DNA of 6,387 nucleotides from CAYYTU01 sp964474655 (GTDB taxonomy: Bacteria > Chloroflexota > Anaerolineae > B4-G1): the NCBI GenBank assembly GCA_964474655.1, contig CAYYTU010000126.1, forward strand, positions 1-6,387, written 5' to 3'. The notes under the pieces were generated by a model. The model was not told the origin of the DNA and made no database searches. It worked only from the letters and a program-made list of their open reading frames with translations. A program made the translations under genes and the position numbers. Below, piece by piece: positions 1 through 6,305 of the stretch (its first letter is position 1; each line of letters begins with the position of its first letter).

Positions 1-3000
1 GACATCATCGACAACCAGACCCGTCAGCTATCCGACGAGATCAACGACCGTCTGGACGCCAGCCGCGCGGTCAAGTTCGCCACCGGCTACCTCTACCTCT
101 CCGGCTTCTACGAGATCGCCGACCGGCTGACCGGCCTGGAGGAGGCCCGCATCCTGGTCGGTGATACGCTCAACCGGGAGACGGTCGAGGCGCTGGCCCA
201 GGCCCTGCCCGGCGAGGAGAACCTGCAACGGGCGGTCAACGAGCAGCGCTTCGAGAACCCGGATACGCGGCAGGAGCGCGTCACCAGCGTCGGCCAGGGC
301 ATCCGGGCCAACGTCGCCGGGCTGCCCCACTCCCTGGAGCGGGAGCAGAAGCTGGCCCGGCTGACCGAACTGATCCGTCAGGGGCGGGTCAAGATCCGCG
401 TCTACACCCGCTACCCGCTTCACGCCAAGGCCTACATCTTCACCTTCAAGCCGGAGATCGTCCAGGCGGCCGGCCTCAACGGCGTGGGCATCATCGGCTC
501 CAGCAACCTGACGCTGAGCGGCTTCCGGCGCAACACCGAGCTGAACACCTACGTGCGCGGCCCCCACAACTACCACGACCTGCACGAATGGTTCGACCGG
601 CTGTGGGACGAGGCGGTGCCCTTCCAGGAGACCATCACCGAGACACTGGAGGAATCCTGGGCGCTGCGCACCGTCAGCCCCTACGACATCTACGTCATGA
701 CGCTCTACCACCTGGTCGAGGCCTCGCTCCAGCGCCAGGCGGAGCAGATCTGGTTCTGGGCCGACGAGGCCTATATGGATCGTCTGCGCGACCGCTTCGC
801 GGGCTTCGAGGACCTCTATTCCTTCCAGAAGGTGGCGATTATGCAGGCGGTGAGCACGCTCTCCGACTACGGCGGGGTGTTCATCAGCGACGTGGTCGGG
901 CTGGGCAAGACCTTCATCGGGGCGGGGCTGCTGAAGCAACTGGGCCAGCGAGCCCTGATCCTCTCCCCGGCTGGCCTGACGGAGATGTGGGAGCGCTTCG
1001 TGGAGAACTTCGGCGTGGACGCGCAGGTGCTCTCGCAGGGCATGCTCTATCGCGGCGTCTTCGACGAGCAGAGCCACCTCTATCCCTACCGCGACCGCCC
1101 GGTGGTGCTGATCGACGAGAGCCACAACTTCCGCAACGACGACACGGAGAAATACAAGGAGCTGCTGCCCTTCCTGAATGGGAAGAAAGTGATCCTGATG
1201 ACGGCCACGCCTCAGAACACCTCCGTCTGGAACATCTACCATCAGATCAAGCTCTTCCACCAGAGCGAGGAGAACATCTTCCCCGTCGAAGGAACCAGCC
1301 TGTACACGTTGTTCAGACAGGCCGATAATGACGAGTTCAAGCTGCAGGAGCTGCTCAAGTACATCCTCATCCGTCGCACGCGGGCGCACATCCAGGCCTA
1401 CTATCAGGCCGAGGATGATGTGAATCTGGTCTTCCCCCAGCGGCGACCAGAGACGGTCGCCTACGACATCGGCGATCTCTACGCCGACCTGTACGACCGC
1501 ATCCTCGATCTGCTGAACCAGCTCACTTACGCCCGTTACAACCTCTGGCCCTACGTCCGTTCGGGAAAGCAGCAGGCCCATCCCTACATCGACCTCAGGC
1601 GGGTGATGGGCACGCTGCACATCTTCCACAAAATCAGCCTGTTCCGGCGCCTGGAAAGCTCCATCGCCGCCTTCCGCCAGAGTGTCGATAACCTGCTGCG
1701 AGTCCACCGGCGCTTCCTGAGCATCATTGAGGAGCAGAACATCATCCCGGCCGGCGAGGAGATTCAGGATCGCATCTACCGCTATGACAAGCAGCAACTG
1801 GCCGATTACCTCGAAGCGATGCCGGAGCAGCCCTACCGCAGCGAGGACTTTCACCTTGACCGGCTGACCGACGACCTGCGCCACGATATCCAGGTGCTGG
1901 AGGCGATCCAGGCTCATCTGCAGACCATCCCCGCGACGCGAGACCCCAAGTATGACGCGATGGTACGGCAGATTCAGGCGCTGCAAGAGGAGACGCCCAA
2001 GGTGCTGATCTTCAGCGAGTTCGCCGACACGGTGGCGTATCTTTATAATCGCCTATCACAGGACTTCCAGCGGGTGGGGATGGCCACCGGCAGCACCGAC
2101 AACCTGCTGGATAGGATCGGCGCCTTCGCCCCCCAGGCCAATCAGTACCACGGCGAGCGGCGCATCGACATTATGGTCGCCACCGACGTGCTCAGCGAGG
2201 GGCACAACCTGCAGGATTGCAGCGCCATCGTCAACTACGATCTGCACTGGAACCCGGTGCGCCTGATTCAGCGGGCCGGGCGGGTGGACCGCATCGGCTC
2301 CGAGGCGGACGTGATCCACGTGCGCAACTTCCTGCCGGTCGACCGGGTGGAGGAGGAGATCAACATCCGCAAAATCCTCAAGCGCCGCATCGCCGAGATC
2401 CATCGCTACATCGGGGAGGACGCCCGCATCCTGGAGAAGGACGAGCAGCTCAACGAGGAGGCGATGTACGCCATCTACGAGCGGCGCGACCTGGAGGAGC
2501 TGGAGCGGACCGGGGATATTGAATTCTCCTTCGACGAGGCCCAGAACCTGATCCGCCAGTTGGAGGATGACCAACCCCAGTATATGCGCTTAATCCGCGA
2601 GTTCCAGTTCGGGCTGCGCTCGGCGAAGACTGCCGACGAGGTCAACGGCGTTTACGCCTTCTTCCGCCAGGGCGAGTTCCCCAAGCTCTTCATCCGGCGG
2701 CCCGACGGCGAGATCATCGACGATTTCTCGGCGGTGATACGGGAGCTTCGTTGCGAGCCCGATTGCCCAGAGCGCGAGCTCGGCGAGCAACGGCGGGCCT
2801 ACTACTACCAGAGTTTGAGCGCCTTGAAGGCCCACTTCCAGCGGATCATGGAGCGCGACCAGGCGGGGGAGCGCATACACGCGGAAGTGCGCAAGGCCAA
2901 ACAGAGATTGCAAGCGTGCGTCGGCGCGCTGGACGGCGAGGAGATAGCGGAGAACGCGGCCAAGATCGACCGCGCCCTGACCGCCTTCTTCCCGCGTCAT

Positions 3001-3174
3001 CTGATCAGCGAGCTCCGGCAGATCAACGCGCGGGAGCTGGCCGAACGGGAGTACTTCAATCAGCTGAGCGACTTTTACAACCGCCACGATCTGGCCGGCC
3101 TGGCGGAGCGCGAGGAGCGACCGGGGGAGCGGGTGCAACCGGTGGAGTTCGTGTGTGGGGAGGTGTTGGTTTAA
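1..3174 (+). CDS. PLD-like nuclease / SNF2-family helicase fusion, 5' partial
   Basis: The frame is open from base 1 to the TAA at 3172-3174, giving at least 1057 residues, so the true start lies upstream. The GTG at 484 cannot be the start because it falls between two halves of the PLD motif. Residues below count from base 1. The PLD-like domain spans about 1-200, with H141-x-K143 and G-S-S-N at 166-169; the usual HKD aspartate is not at its normal spacing. The SNF2 core follows: Walker A GLGKT at 300-304, DESH at 372-375, TATP at 401-404, KVLIFSEF from 667, ATDVLSEG from 727 and QRAGRVDRIG at 757-766. All helicase motifs look intact, so ATP-driven DNA translocation is expected. About 230 residues (roughly 440-660), largely helical in appearance, separate the two lobes. 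The C-terminus (about 900-1057) is charged and helical. Such PLD-helicase proteins recur in defence and restriction-like islands (DISARM encodes comparable parts as separate genes), but the sequence does not fix a system or substrate. The family call is firm; the biological role is inferred. Confidence -1.
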   Translation, partial: DIIDNQTRQLSDEINDRLDASRAVKFATGYLYLSGFYEIADRLTGLEEARILVGDTLNRETVEALAQALPGEENLQRAVNEQRFENPDTRQERVTSVGQGIRANVAGLPHSLEREQKLARLTELIRQGRVKIRVYTRYPLHAKAYIFTFKPEIVQAAGLNGVGIIGSSNLTLSGFRRNTELNTYVRGPHNYHDLHEWFDRLWDEAVPFQETITETLEESWALRTVSPYDIYVMTLYHLVEASLQRQAEQIWFWADEAYMDRLRDRFAGFEDLYSFQKVAIMQAVSTLSDYGGVFISDVVGLGKTFIGAGLLKQLGQRALILSPAGLTEMWERFVENFGVDAQVLSQGMLYRGVFDEQSHLYPYRDRPVVLIDESHNFRNDDTEKYKELLPFLNGKKVILMTATPQNTSVWNIYHQIKLFHQSEENIFPVEGTSLYTLFRQADNDEFKLQELLKYILIRRTRAHIQAYYQAEDDVNLVFPQRRPETVAYDIGDLYADLYDRILDLLNQLTYARYNLWPYVRSGKQQAHPYIDLRRVMGTLHIFHKISLFRRLESSIAAFRQSVDNLLRVHRRFLSIIEEQNIIPAGEEIQDRIYRYDKQQLADYLEAMPEQPYRSEDFHLDRLTDDLRHDIQVLEAIQAHLQTIPATRDPKYDAMVRQIQALQEETPKVLIFSEFADTVAYLYNRLSQDFQRVGMATGSTDNLLDRIGAFAPQANQYHGERRIDIMVATDVLSEGHNLQDCSAIVNYDLHWNPVRLIQRAGRVDRIGSEADVIHVRNFLPVDRVEEEINIRKILKRRIAEIHRYIGEDARILEKDEQLNEEAMYAIYERRDLEELERTGDIEFSFDEAQNLIRQLEDDQPQYMRLIREFQFGLRSAKTADEVNGVYAFFRQGEFPKLFIRRPDGEIIDDFSAVIRELRCEPDCPERELGEQRRAYYYQSLSALKAHFQRIMERDQAGERIHAEVRKAKQRLQACVGALDGEEIAENAAKIDRALTAFFPRHLISELRQINARELAEREYFNQLSDFYNRHDLAGLAEREERPGERVQPVEFVCGEVLV

Positions 3175-3181
3175 AGGTATG

Positions 3182-3218
3182 CCTCTCGGCGTTCACTGTT
3201 AGGATGCGTCCCGAGAGG
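3182..3218 (+). other. Stem-loop with perfect 8-bp stem
   Basis: CCTCTCGG at 3182-3189 is the exact reverse complement of CCGAGAGG at 3211-3218, with a 21-base loop. It begins 7 bases after the helicase stop codon. No T-run follows, so it is not a textbook intrinsic terminator. It could be a 3'-end stabilising hairpin, a terminator of the U-less kind or a protein-binding inverted repeat. The stem is seen directly; its role is unknown. Confidence -1.
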
Positions 3219-3233
3219 ACACGCCCCAGGGGT

Positions 3234-3297
3234 GAAAAGTGCTGTGGTCGGTCTTCTGACCGAGCCAGCAGCTGATCGATTGCACAAAGGACTTTTC
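3234..3297 (+). other. Long imperfect hairpin with TTCT loop and outer stem
   Basis: The inner hairpin pairs GCTGTGGTCGGTC (3241-3253) with GACCGA, CCA and CAGC (3258-3263, 3265-3267, 3269-3272) around a TTCT loop. That is 13 base pairs interrupted only by two single-G bulges at 3264 and 3268. An outer repeat, GAAAAGT at 3234-3240 and ACTTTTC at 3291-3297, is an exact 7-bp complement enclosing the hairpin plus about 18 unpaired bases. The inner helix is strong enough to fold in RNA. The T-run (3293-3296) is too far from it for a standard terminator. It may be an attenuator, a leader structure or a small RNA element; function is not determinable here. Confidence -1.
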
Positions 3298-3309
3298 TGG
3301 AGTTATTAG
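3280..3309 (+). promoter_or_regulatory. Weak sigma70-like promoter candidate for the operon
   Basis: TTGCAC at 3280-3285 and TATTAG at 3304-3309 are separated by 18 bases (17 if TTATTA at 3303-3308 is taken as the -10). The match to TTGACA/TATAAT is poor at the -35 and moderate at the -10. Its placement in the most AT-rich part of the gap, about 30 bases before the GTG start, is the main support. It overlaps the right arm of the outer stem, so the two could be mutually exclusive. Confidence -1.
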
Positions 3310-3324
3310 CCGTTTATCAGAGAT

Positions 3325-3339
3325 AGAGGAGGCTATGTG
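3325..3339 (+). promoter_or_regulatory. Ribosome binding site deciding the GTG start at 3337
   Basis: AGAGGAGG at 3325-3332 is a strong Shine-Dalgarno sequence 4 bases before GTG (3337-3339). An ATG overlaps it at 3335-3337 but is in another frame and would miss the nuclease motif. The GTG reads directly into the family-typical start MPKILHTSD, so the GTG is chosen. Confidence -1.
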
Positions 3340-4431
3340 CCGAAGATTCTACACACATCCGACGTTCAACTCGACGCCCCGTTCCGTTTCCTGGGGCCGC
3401 GCGGGGAGGACCACCGCGCCCAGCTGCGCGAGACCTTCGAGCACATCGTGGAGATGGCGCAGCAGGACGGCTTCGACCTGCTGCTGATTGCTGGCGATCT
3501 CTTCGACAGCAACCGCCCGCACCAGACGACGCTCGACCGCGTCTCGATGGCCCTCAGACAGCTCGACATCCCTGTCTGTATTCTACCCGGCAACCACGAC
3601 TGTTATGACGACGTTTCCGTCTACCGCCGCGTCCTCTTCCCCGACCACGTCTTCACGGAGCAACCGACGGTGCAGACGTTCCCGGGCCTGGATCTGGCGG
3701 TCTACGGGAACCCGATCCGCTCGGCGCGGTCGCAGCAGGACCCGCTGCGCGACCTGAGTCCCAGCGCGGACGTGCGCTGGCACGTGGCGATGGCGCACGG
3801 CAACGTCGACCGCCCCGACCTCGACGTCACCTCCCGGCCCATCCGCCGCGAGGCGCTCCGCGACAGCGGGATGGATTACGTGGCGCTGGGGGATTGGCAC
3901 AGCTTCGCGGATTATTCTGAGGGCGATGTGACCGCCTATTACGCCGGCGCCCCCGAACCGACCGCGCTGGGGCAGACCGGCGCTGGCTACGTGGCCCGCG
4001 TCGAGCTCGACGAGCGTGGTGTGCAGGTGCACCCCGAGCGCGTCGGGACGATCACCACCGACGAGCTGACGCTCGACGTGACCGGCTACACACGCGTCGA
4101 GATTGCACAGGCCATCCGCCAGCACGCCGATCCCCATCTGATGCTGCAGGTCACCCTCACCGGGCTGACGGACCTGGGCACCGTTCTCGATCTCGATGCG
4201 CTGGAGGAGAGGCTGGCCCCGGATTTCTACCACCTGGCGTGCACCGACCAATCGCATCCTCAGCTCGAGGCCATCGCCGCCGCCGACTACCCCGAGGAGC
4301 TGGTGATCGGCAAGTTTGCCCGCCTGATGCAAGCGCACATCGAGCAGGCGGAAAGCGAAAATGAGCAACGCCGCGCCGAACAGGCGCTCCAGCTCGGCAT
4401 CGCTCTGTTGGAAGGAAAGGAGGTGCTCTGA
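3337..4431 (+). CDS. SbcD/Mre11/YhaO-like metallophosphoesterase (DNA exonuclease)
   Basis: This 364-residue protein starts at GTG and is about the usual length for SbcD/YhaO nucleases. It is predicted to be a metal-dependent DNA nuclease working with the ATPase encoded next. The phosphoesterase motifs occur in order: D9-V-Q11 (motif I), G53-D-L-F-D57 (II), G85-N-H-D88 (III), A-H154-G (IV) and G185-D-W-H188 (V). Aligned by motif to Mre11, the metal ligands D, D, N, H and H and the catalytic histidine (H87) are kept. Two ligand histidines differ: the DxH histidine is Q11 and the first histidine of GHxH is D186. Both replacements can bind metal, and I recall a branch of bacterial homologues with this pair, so activity is likely kept. 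The segment after about residue 195 (AYYAGAPEP onwards) matches the capping part of the family, and the C-terminus is a charged helix. Its stop overlaps the next start by one base (TGATG), the usual nuclease-then-ATPase order. Repair versus defence role is open. Confidence -1.
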   Translation: MPKILHTSDVQLDAPFRFLGPRGEDHRAQLRETFEHIVEMAQQDGFDLLLIAGDLFDSNRPHQTTLDRVSMALRQLDIPVCILPGNHDCYDDVSVYRRVLFPDHVFTEQPTVQTFPGLDLAVYGNPIRSARSQQDPLRDLSPSADVRWHVAMAHGNVDRPDLDVTSRPIRREALRDSGMDYVALGDWHSFADYSEGDVTAYYAGAPEPTALGQTGAGYVARVELDERGVQVHPERVGTITTDELTLDVTGYTRVEIAQAIRQHADPHLMLQVTLTGLTDLGTVLDLDALEERLAPDFYHLACTDQSHPQLEAIAAADYPEELVIGKFARLMQAHIEQAESENEQRRAEQALQLGIALLEGKEVL

Positions 4432-4433
4432 TG
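4416..4433 (+). promoter_or_regulatory. Near-consensus ribosome binding site for the ATPase gene
   Basis: AAAGGAGGTG at 4416-4425 is a near-perfect anti-16S match placed 5 bases before ATG 4431-4433, inside the last codons of the nuclease gene. With the TGATG overlap it implies coupled, efficient translation of the ATPase, as expected for partners in one complex. Confidence -1.
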
Positions 4434-6305
4434 TATCTGAAGCGGATCGCTTTGAAGCGTTTTGGCGCGTTGGATCAACAGACATACACCTTCAGACCAG
4501 GCCTCAACCTGATCAAAGGCCCCAACGAGGCCGGCAAATCTACACTCCAGGCCGCGCTTCTGTTCGGACTGTTCGGCAATCCGCAGCATACGACCCTGCA
4601 GCGAGTCAAACACGTGGACGATTACACCTCGTGGGGTGCCACCGGTTCGTTCCACATCACGCTCGATATCGCCGACGGCGCAGAGACGACCTATCGTGTG
4701 GAAAAGGACTGGGCCAGCGGCGACGCGCGGCTGATCGCGCTCGGTTCGGATACCGTGGTGACCGGCGTCGACGCCGTGCAACAGCGCCTGAACAAGATGC
4801 TCGGCTATGGCGCCGTCAAGATCTTCCAGAGCACGGCCTGCGTTGAACAGAACGCCGTCGACGACCTGACCGCTGGTCAGCGAACGATCACCGATCAACT
4901 CCAGCGCATCGTGACCGGCGGCGGTGAGGCTAAGGCCTCAGACGCACTCGCAAAGTTGGAGCAAGAGATTGGTACGCTGAAAAAGGGCTGGAAGACGTTT
5001 GCTCCCAAACATCCTGGGCCGATCAAAAGGCAGCAGGACGACATTGCCCGCCTGGAGGAGCGATTGTCGACCATCAGAGCCCAGGTGAGGCAAGCCGAGG
5101 ACGCCGGAGAACGGCTAGGCGACCTGGAAGCGCAGATCGACGATCTGACCGAGAAGCTGAAAGCCAGGCGAGCCCTTAGAGCGTCCTGTGACCGGCGCTT
5201 TGAACTGGAAGACGAGCTGGAGGAACGGAAGGCCCAAGAGCAGAAACTCGAAGCGCGCGTGGCTCAGATTCAGCAATTACAGGAACAGCTGGTGGGCACC
5301 GAAGAAGCATCACGCGCCGGCGGACGAGGTCAGTCTCGCCTTCCTTGGATTACCCTCCTGGGGTTCGCCGCCGGCTTCCTGCTCAGCCTGATTGGCCTGG
5401 CGATCGGGCTCCTTCGCTCGTCGGTCCTCGGCCTGCTCGTGGGGCTACCCGGGCTGCTGATCGGCGCCGGAAGTTTCGTCTGGCTCGTGATTATCCTGGT
5501 CCGCTCGCAGTCCGGCGATCCCCAAACCACCCTTCGCGCTAAACTCGATGCCCTGCTGGAGGAACGGCCCCTGGAGGCGTGGATCGAGGAGCGCAAAGAG
5601 GCCTCGCGGCAGCGGCGCGACCTGGAAGAAACGCTGGCAGAACCGGAGATGCAGCAAGCGGCCCAGGTCACACCGGTGGAGTACGAAACGCTCAAGCAAG
5701 AAATCGCCCGCCTGGAAGAGCAACTGGAGGCCAAAGAGCAAGAACGAATCAGACAAGAGGCCCGGCGCGACGACACGACGTACACGCTGGAGGACGTCCA
5801 CAGGTTGGAGGAGCAGAAAGCGGCGGCCGAGCGGGCTCTGGAGCGCCTGAAGGACCGCCTGACCGTTTATGAGCTCACCTACGAGGTGCTGGAGCAGGCC
5901 CAGCAGGAGACGATGCGCTCGGCGCGGGATGAACTGGAACCCAAGATCGGACAGCACCTCCGATGCATCACCCACGGACGCTATGAGCAAGTAGAGGCCA
6001 GCGACGACCTGGCGTTGAGCATCTTCAGCGCCGAAAAGGGCAGCTGGATCGACGCTGACGATGGCGAACTGAGCCGCGGGACCATCGACCAGCTCTACCT
6101 GGCCGCGCGACTGGCGCTGATCGACTTGCTCTACCAGGAAGCCCAACCCCCGCTGCTGATGGACGATCCCTTCGTCACGTTCGATCCGCAGCGCCGCCAG
6201 GCGGCGCTGCGCCTGTGCCGCGAGATCGCCCAGACTCACCAGGTACTCTTCTTCACCTGTCACGACGGTTACGATGGAATAGCCACGGAGGTCATTGCGC
6301 TATGA
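4431..6305 (+). CDS. YhaN/SbcC/Rad50-like ATPase with membrane hairpin
   Basis: This 624-residue ABC/SMC-type ATPase is the probable partner of the upstream nuclease. The N-terminal half-site has Walker A GPNEAGKST at 30-38 and a Q-loop glutamine near Q140. The C-terminal half-site has the signature LSRGT at 547-551 (followed by DQLYLAARLA), Walker B ending in D578-D579-P-F, and an H-loop histidine at 611 (FFTCHD). The LSRGT and DDPF forms are typical of the YhaN branch rather than classical Rad50 (LSGGE, DE). Charged coiled coils run from about 170-300 and 365-500. Between them lie two strongly hydrophobic stretches, about 304-328 and 331-357, flanked by basic residues: two predicted transmembrane helices that would put both coils and the ATPase head in the cytoplasm. 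There is no CxxC zinc hook. At 624 residues it is shorter than B. subtilis YhaN (over 900, from memory), mainly through short coiled coils. Family assignment is firm; membrane attachment is inferred from hydrophobicity. Confidence -1.
   Translation: MYLKRIALKRFGALDQQTYTFRPGLNLIKGPNEAGKSTLQAALLFGLFGNPQHTTLQRVKHVDDYTSWGATGSFHITLDIADGAETTYRVEKDWASGDARLIALGSDTVVTGVDAVQQRLNKMLGYGAVKIFQSTACVEQNAVDDLTAGQRTITDQLQRIVTGGGEAKASDALAKLEQEIGTLKKGWKTFAPKHPGPIKRQQDDIARLEERLSTIRAQVRQAEDAGERLGDLEAQIDDLTEKLKARRALRASCDRRFELEDELEERKAQEQKLEARVAQIQQLQEQLVGTEEASRAGGRGQSRLPWITLLGFAAGFLLSLIGLAIGLLRSSVLGLLVGLPGLLIGAGSFVWLVIILVRSQSGDPQTTLRAKLDALLEERPLEAWIEERKEASRQRRDLEETLAEPEMQQAAQVTPVEYETLKQEIARLEEQLEAKEQERIRQEARRDDTTYTLEDVHRLEEQKAAAERALERLKDRLTVYELTYEVLEQAQQETMRSARDELEPKIGQHLRCITHGRYEQVEASDDLALSIFSAEKGSWIDADDGELSRGTIDQLYLAARLALIDLLYQEAQPPLLMDDPFVTFDPQRRQAALRLCREIAQTHQVLFFTCHDGYDGIATEVIAL

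Larger units (their letters stand above)
3175..3336. other. Intergenic region between helicase gene and nuclease-ATPase operon
   Basis: This 162-base gap is the only non-coding stretch of any length. It is visibly less GC-rich than its flanks, particularly in its last 60 bases. I found no convincing small ORF or tRNA in it. It carries two hairpins, a weak promoter candidate and a ribosome binding site, listed separately. Its presence, against the overlapping joints downstream, suggests that the helicase gene and the nuclease-ATPase genes are separate transcription units or are uncoupled in translation. Confidence -1.

Noticed and set aside
484..486. GTG as the start of the helicase gene
   Set aside because: The frame is open to base 1 and the HxK half of the PLD motif (421-429) lies upstream of this codon, so the start must be outside the window.
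28..1986. A 652-codon open frame on the minus strand opposite the helicase gene
   Set aside because: It is a by-product of GC-rich codon bias. It is opposite a frame with complete PLD and SNF2 motifs, and its translation is a low-complexity V/L/Q/D/G mix with no recognisable domain.
3223..3234. CCCC-A-GGGG palindrome in the intergenic gap
   Set aside because: A one-base loop cannot form a hairpin, and the tract is too short to argue for an operator.
3241..3297. Classical rho-independent terminator
   Set aside because: The hairpin at 3241-3272 is followed by TGATCGATTGCACAAAGG, not a T-run; the TTTT at 3293-3296 begins about 20 bases later.
3335..3337. ATG overlapping the GTG start of the nuclease gene
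   Set aside because: It is out of frame with the phosphoesterase motifs and sits only 2 bases from the Shine-Dalgarno sequence.
3583..4485. A 300-codon minus-strand frame opposite the nuclease gene
   Set aside because: The plus strand here encodes ordered metallophosphoesterase motifs; the minus-strand product has no domain and shows the same mirror-image composition.
5445..6263. A 272-codon minus-strand frame opposite the ATPase gene
   Set aside because: It is antisense to the coiled coil, signature and Walker B regions of a clear ATPase, with no motif of its own.
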